Source of the DNA: Panorpa germanica
Taxonomy: Eukaryota; Arthropoda; Insecta; Mecoptera; Panorpidae
Direction of reading: 5' to 3'
Length of the DNA stretch: 64,000 nt
Assembly: GCA_963678705.1 (NCBI GenBank)
Contig: OY783204.1
Location: forward strand, 15,820,759 to 15,884,758
The position numbers and the translations under genes were made by a program. Shown here in pieces: positions 59,801 to 64,000 of the stretch. The notes under the pieces were generated by a model that made no database searches, was not told the origin of the DNA, and was given only the letters and a program-made list of their open reading frames with translations. The first letter of the stretch is position 1. Each line of letters opens with the position of its first letter.

Positions 59801-60450
59801 TGGCTACAGTCAGTCGACCAGAAATTATGTTTGCCGTAAGCCTGGTAAGTCGATTTTTAAGTTGCTATAACAAATCACACTGGAATGCTGTCACGAAGAT
59901 CTTCAAGTACCTGAAGGATACTAAAGATTATGGCCTGAACTACTCATCAACATCAGAGCCACCAGCTGTTACTGGTTATAGTGATGCTGATTATGCAAAC
60001 GATATTGATACAAGACGCTCAGTTACTGGCTACGTCTTCATAAAGAATGGTGATGCTGTAACATGGTCAAGCCAACGCCAACAGACGGTTGCTCTGTCAA
60101 CAACAGAAGCTGAATTTATGGCCGCCTGTGCTGCAACAAAAGAAGCTATGTGGATAAAGCAAGTGTTAAGTGATATTGGTGAATATAAACAAGACACTAT
60201 GTGTTTACATTTGGACAATCAAAGTGCCATCAGTGTAATTAAGAATATAAATTTTCATAAAAGATGTAAACATATTGATATTAAGTATCACTTCATAAAA
60301 GAAAAATATTCTCAAAAGATTATAGATCTTAAATCTGTAAGCACTGCTGATCAATATGCAGATATATTAACTAAAGCATTGTCAAAAGATAAATTCCAAT
60401 TCTTAAGATCTAAACTTGGTATGTTTAACTACAACTCTTTTGTTAAGTGA
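56851..60450 (+). CDS. Copia gag-pol polyprotein lacking part of the reverse transcriptase
   Basis: About 1199 residues from ATG 56851, which has an A at -3; an upstream ATG at 56821 is in frame. Order: gag with NYSTWQFAVKTYLQ; zinc knuckle CYSCNQYGHKRSEC (about 210-223); protease YIDSGASAHMT (about 256); integrase with HQRMGHLNFQTLKKL, LFHSDVCGP, VLRTDNGLEYDN and TPEQNGTAERMNRT; reverse transcriptase start WVFRIKEE, RLCAKGFAQTAGIDYTETFA, ILQLDVKTAFLYGELEE; RNase H with GYSDADYAN, STTEAEFMA and LHLDNQSA. Between about residues 912 and 920 the frame jumps from MTSTEGLS straight to QIEIFSNGIFIHQTKYVEQL. The section that should hold the catalytic Tyr-x-Asp-Asp box, roughly 120 residues, is absent in frame. 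This copy should be unable to reverse-transcribe itself. Confidence 0.93.
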   Translation: MASNNSLALIEKLTGRENYSTWQFAVKTYLQHEELWDCIEVNPASPTDSKRDTKAKTKLILLVDPINYVHIQEENTAKGVWDKLAAVFDDSGLTRRVGLLRDLCNTSLSGCQNIEEYVSKIMSTAHKLRNIGFKVDDEWLGTLLLSGLPESYQPMIIAIESSGTKITADGVKAKLLQDVRNSDNKTTAFAVNKKFHNNSVNKKFYKGPRCYSCNQYGHKRSECNKYKTMNKTQKPSSSYPAVFVASSHYGDAWYIDSGASAHMTKTKNIIVKETTPITKNIRVADNKVLSVQSSGDVSLNIYDQNGQENKILFTNVLYVPELATNLISVSQIIKNGGQVKFDNSGCVIMNSKNQIIATASIVNNMYRLNMPESLAHMSSVEHEKDAFCWHQRMGHLNFQTLKKLSDNTEHLTFSGNTENLKFITCKEGKQTRLPFKSDGLRVTKHLELFHSDVCGPMETQSLGGSKYFLTFLDEYSKKISVYFLHNKSEVLSKFKEFKQEVENQSDAHIKVLRTDNGLEYDNKAFSDYLKGAGIIHQTTTPYTPEQNGTAERMNRTLVEKAKCMLLNAGLPKLYWADAIHTAAYIINRSPTKSLAFKTPMEIWSGGKPNVNHMRIFGCEAMVHLPKEKRRKWDPKAQRMIFIGYCDHTKGYRFTLPNTRKVIKSRDATFLESSVKRDFVSVELNETETENDKTNTRKEDVRENATTEEDSLIDNDTNSESSYETEKGNRSTSDSEYLPNTRIDSPPVSNVTLRPRNKRKNKNFNCPCTEEHTHLCLFSSCVPVTYEEAVHSTNKNEWKKSINEELDAHKKNETWTLIEKPPNAKVIGSKWVFRIKEESTGPRFKSRLCAKGFAQTAGIDYTETFAPTVRYDSIRLLLSMPVQNKLKILQLDVKTAFLYGELEETIFMTSTEGLSCENSMQIEIFSNGIFIHQTKYVEQLLEKFNMTDANPSTVPVDPHVKLQKEDGEPEKNYPYREAVGSLMHLATVSRPEIMFAVSLVSRFLSCYNKSHWNAVTKIFKYLKDTKDYGLNYSSTSEPPAVTGYSDADYANDIDTRRSVTGYVFIKNGDAVTWSSQRQQTVALSTTEAEFMAACAATKEAMWIKQVLSDIGEYKQDTMCLHLDNQSAISVIKNINFHKRCKHIDIKYHFIKEKYSQKIIDLKSVSTADQYADILTKALSKDKFQFLRSKLGMFNYNSFVK

Positions 60451-60555
60451 TATGTTAGAATATCTTGTACTATAACTTGATTAATATTTTCATGTTTTTT
60501 GTTTGACACTCAATTAATTATAATTTGTTGTTAGAATGTCTAAATTTAGAGGGAG

Positions 60556-60765
60556 TGTTGGATTTAAATTTAGCGCCCTCTCGGTATTGACACTATTGTA
60601 TCTTTCTTTCTACACACGGTAATACTGTAGTTAATACTATACTCTGTAATACCGTCCTACTATGTAATTCTATACTCTGTGACTCCATAACTCATGTGTA
60701 CATCTAATTAAATATAATAAACCTGATTAATATAAATTAATAGTTTATCTCTGCTAAATATAACA
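60556..60765 (+). repeat. Copia 3' LTR (210 bp)
   Basis: Same sequence as 56485-56694. Preceded by the polypurine tract at 60548-60555 and followed by the AATTA target duplication. Confidence 0.95.
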
Positions 60766-61844
60766 AATTATACTTAAAAAATGTTGAGATATAAATGAAA
60801 AAATCATAAAAAATAAATATAACCTACTAAATACAATTACGTCTATTTAAGTTTTATCTAACATAAGAAAAGTTACCTGATTTGCAAAGTTTTAAAACCT
60901 ATTTTACTTCTTTTTAAAAAATTAATCAGCTCTTGTGCGTATAAGTGTACTTTTAAAATTTCTTAAGAATAAGGATTATAGAATGTTCAGGATTAAATTA
61001 TTTTAGAATAGCTATAAAATAATAAAGTAAGAGACTCTGTTAGATTAAAAATAAATAGGTTTTGCTTAAGTAAAATATTACGTAAATGTAAGGTAACATT
61101 CAGTTGTTCTGTTATGCTGGAAGAAATAAGAAAGTAATGACAATATACATTTACTTATTACCTACAAATACAATTTTTTTCACAGAAAACATTTATACGA
61201 CATTTTATAACGCAGCTTTATTAGAAGAATTAAATGTAAATTTTTATAAATTTAAAAAAAAATTGGAGAATTAGCAAGGTTGTATTTCTTTTCAGTACTG
61301 CGCTAAAGTCTTGCTCTATATAGTCGAAGTATTTTTCGGGTAACAAATATTAATTTATTAAATAAAATAATAACAATATTAAAATATATACCTAAAAAAG
61401 ATATGATATAATAATGAAAGGAGGGTAATTAGTTACATTCACGGATTGACTGTTGAAGGCGTTCTCAAACTGCAAAAAGCAATGCATGTCAATAAATAAA
61501 CTTCCCACTGTAACTGACAAGTAACGAAAAGAGGAGTAAAAACCTTAAATATAAATAAAAAGTTATAGTTTTATAGAAATGAAGTTCACAAGATTATATA
61601 ATTATTTAATTTAAAAAAATGAAATTTATATTCTAACGAGTTTGTGATGTAACTAACTACTAGGATAACAACCTAATATTTGGCAGTAAAAAAAATTCAA
61701 ATTTAAAATCTGTCAATCGTCAATCTGTCAATTTTTTAATGTTTAATAAAATCCAATCCATGTTTATTGACCAATATTTCAATAAAAAATTAAAAAATCG
61801 ACCTCAAGAAATGAGTTCACAATCCAATCACAAAAAGTAGTCAA
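60766..61844 (+). repeat. Block-duplicated spacer after Copia (twin of 47353-48425)
   Basis: Continues the sequence interrupted by Copia and follows 47353-48425 with scattered substitutions and small indels (for example TTAGTTACATTCACGGATTG, where the twin has GTTCACGGATTG). An old GGGCTTGTG-family end lies at 61738-61830. No gene. Confidence 0.88.
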
Positions 61845-62521
61845 CAAAGTTACTAATAAAGCAATAAAATTTTGAGGTTGAAATATGTAGTGACTTTCAA
61901 TGCCACCTATTTTTGACAACAAACACTTCTAATATAAGTTTACATGGTTATTCTCCTTACTAACTCAGTATATTTCAGAGAACATTACAACTACAACTAA
62001 TAATAATGTTATAAAAATTATTACTAATTTTTAGTCCTAACCTGTCCATAAACTACTGTATTACATATCACATAATCGATTTAATATTTATAACAGGTCT
62101 TTTTAACTTGAGATGTTAACAATCAGAAAATGTCAATGCTAGTTCATCTGCTTTTGAAATCATGAACTACTAATTCCCACTTTCAAAATTATTAATTACT
62201 GCTAATAATTCATATTTTACTTTGAAAATTAATTTTTATCCTCCAAGCTACTGTATAGATTCTGTATAAACAGACAAATTTAATTAATTTATTTATATTT
62301 ATTCTTAGTACCTAATCTCAACGTACCACCTTTATATACATTTAATACACAACATTTCAAAATATTATGAAACAGAATTTCTTTATCTATTATATGTGCT
62401 ATTTTAAAGTTGGTCTTTAGTATTGATAGCATCAGTGTCACTGAATTGTCTCTCATTGCTACCTGTTGGTTCGAAAATAGAAGAAGCTCTAAGAAAGGAA
62501 TATTAAAGAATTGTGTTAATT
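61845..62521 (+). promoter_or_regulatory. Conserved 5' flank of AKR-like gene E
   Basis: Nearly identical to 48426-49106 before gene C, including the deletion of the TATA-containing stretch. Inferred control region; no experimental boundary. Confidence 0.5.
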
Positions 62522-63844
62522 ATGAATAAAAATATGTCAATATCTAAAGATCCTAGTGTTATGATAGGATATAGTTGTCAATATGACAAACCTATGCCTC
62601 TTATTGGGCTCACAACTTATTTGGTAAGATAAGAACATGAATTTTTTTTATTTTTATTTATTTGAATACACATTATAATTTATTTGTTATTATAATATAT
62701 TTTATTATATATAATAAAGATAACCTCTGATTATTACATACTGTTATTTTCAGATAAGTGGAAACGAGACTAAAAACTCCATAAAGAAAGCTATTGAATC
62801 AGGCTACAGACATTTTGAATGTAATTTTGACCTGAAAGAAATTACGAATATTGTAGAAGTATTAAATGATCACATATCAAAGGGAATTATTACAAAAGAT
62901 GATATATACTTAACTGCTAAGGTTGCTATAATCAAACATGTGTAATACAGTGATACACTTTACAGACTATATCAAAATAATAATTAAATTTGCTTTCAGT
63001 ACACACGTTCTGCTGATACATGTATATATGCAGAAAGTAGTCAGATGTACGAGTTTTTCTACAAATCTAGGAAAGAAAAGGGGGTAGAGTGCATTGATTT
63101 AATGCTATTGCATAATCCGGTTCCGACAAAAGTAATATTCTTTCATGAGTATGTATATTATTATGTATGTTTAGTATATTTTACATAATTTATTTATTTT
63201 AGAAAAAAGAGAAAAAGAAATCACAACAGAAGACGTCTACGAAAGGCTATTCAAATATTGGTGGCATTTATGGTATTTGGTGTGGATTTAGTGAATTTAG
63301 AAGATGCGGATTAACTTGTGATATCGGATTGTCAAATTTTAGTGTCGAACAAATAAAACAAATTGTACCAAGTGGTTGGTATTATCCTCGCATAAATAGA
63401 ATAGACTCCAGTCACTATCTCATATCAAATGAACTAATTGAAATTTGTAAAGCCCATGACATCGTATTGACCTCGTACCATTCCCTTGGAAAACATCAAG
63501 AACATAAAAAATTTAAATCACAACCTGTAGTAACAGACCCTAGAATATTTGACATAGCAAGGAGATACAAGAAGTCCACCACACAGATAATAGCTAGATA
63601 TTTGGTAAGAATTTCTGTCAAAATGCAATCATAATATTACAAGCATGCAAAAAATAAAGTTACTCTATGTGATATTTTGCAGGTTGAAAGCGGAACTATA
63701 TCCAAAGATTTTTTAGAAAAAAATTCAGATATTTTTAGTTTTAAATTAAAACCCAACGAAATGAAGACTTTAGAAGATTGTGCTTACTGCTTTTCTAAAT
63801 TTTTCGTACATGATGTTATTAACTGCCACGAAAAAACAGTGTAA
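62522..63844 (+). CDS. AKR-like protein E (catalytic Tyr missing)
   Basis: Exons 62522-62623, 62754-62921, 63000-63131, 63203-63604, 63683-63844; 321 residues. Closest relative is C, its partner in the block duplication. Catalytic Asp and Tyr positions are Glu and Leu (GYRHFECNFDL); Lys in YLTAK, His in MLLHNP, SNFS and the stacking Tyr in LTSYHSLGK are kept; cofactor loop ISKDFLEKN; insert KKEKKKSQQKTSTKG. Ends INCHEKTV. The 78-bp second intron is the longest of the five. The matching 3' flank runs on to the window edge, so the array may continue beyond 64000. Confidence 0.85.
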
Positions 63845-64000
63845 ATGGGACATAAGTCATTTTCAAAATAGCATTGCAATCTATTTGTGATATCAGTATT
63901 TAAAAAAATTATATTCTATTTATGTTCTATATTTTAGTACATTTGTGTAATCGGCAGAAATGAAATACAAAGAAATCAGGTGTCGGATGTAGATTTATAC
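63845..64000 (+). repeat. 3' flank of gene E, cut by the window edge
   Basis: Matches 50428-50584 after gene C (GGGACATAAGTCATTTTCAA, then GAAATCAGGTGTCGGA). No gene. Confidence 0.85.

Larger units (their letters stand above)
56485..60765 (+). mobile_element. Copia LTR retrotransposon, recent, with internal RT deletion
   Basis: Two 210-bp LTRs that read identically (TG...CA ends), target duplication AATTA at 56480-56484 and 60766-60770. A primer-binding site GGTTATCGGCCCAG follows the 5' LTR, of the kind that pairs with the initiator-tRNA anticodon half in Drosophila copia. The purine tract AGAGGGAG precedes the 3' LTR. One open gag-pol frame. The twin DNA at 47.35 kb is the empty site. LTR identity implies very recent insertion. 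Confidence 0.95.

Noticed and set aside
57880..60218. Minus-strand frames across the Copia element
   Set aside because: Antisense shadows of gag-pol; no independent features.
1..64000. tRNA, rRNA, CRISPR arrays, bacterial-type operons
   Set aside because: Looked for on both strands by eye; nothing resembling them, and the DNA is eukaryotic throughout.

Overview
The window is A+T-rich animal nuclear DNA. Short spliced exons, long repeat-filled introns and two insect-type chemoreceptor genes point to an insect. The aldo-keto reductase-like (AKR) genes resemble the AKR2E type known from moths, and one repeat family ends in a GTCGC hairpin followed by CTAGT, as many lepidopteran Helitrons do. 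I therefore lean to Lepidoptera, but the sequence alone does not settle it.

Layout. (1) 405-8102, minus: an ionotropic receptor of the IR75 type, rebuilt from nine exons into an open frame of about 631 residues. (2) 8.1-16.6 kb: no gene; nested short inverted-repeat elements, LINE fragments and an exact 118-bp tandem duplication. (3) 16610-26426, minus: a gustatory receptor rebuilt from five exons (about 412 residues, ending in the TYLVILVQF signature). Its third intron holds a nearly intact mariner, a hAT-like element, a large fold-back repeat and other elements. (4) 26.4-42.5 kb: mostly transposons, including two hAT-like elements, a decayed Ulp1-protease/transposase-like reading frame (30.3-32.4 kb) and a decayed Jockey-type LINE. 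It also holds a small spliced SGNH/GDSL-hydrolase-like gene (34.3-35.3 kb). (5) 43.1 kb to the right edge, plus: five tandem AKR-like genes, A to E, each with five exons, intact splice sites and an open frame of 312-325 residues. Between D and E lie a GGGCTTGTG inverted-repeat element with a LINE inside it, and a very young Copia retrotransposon.

The AKR array is the most unusual part. All five copies keep the AKR fold landmarks (catalytic-position Lys and His, SNF(N/S), the Tyr/Phe that stacks on nicotinamide). All five lack the catalytic Tyr (Leu instead), carry Glu for the catalytic Asp, have a shortened cofactor loop without its usual Arg, and carry a Lys-rich insert. This looks like a retained, expanding family of AKR pseudoenzymes or strongly altered enzymes. 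The array grew by duplication of a two-gene block: the DNA after B through C matches the DNA after D through E. The B-C block preserves the empty sites of both transposons that later entered the D-E block. Copies A and B have a TATA-like box about 60 bp before the ATG; C, D and E share a deletion that removes it.

The gustatory receptor, the IR and the AKR genes need not act together. Their proximity is noted, but no shared regulation is visible. I saw no tRNA, rRNA or CRISPR features.
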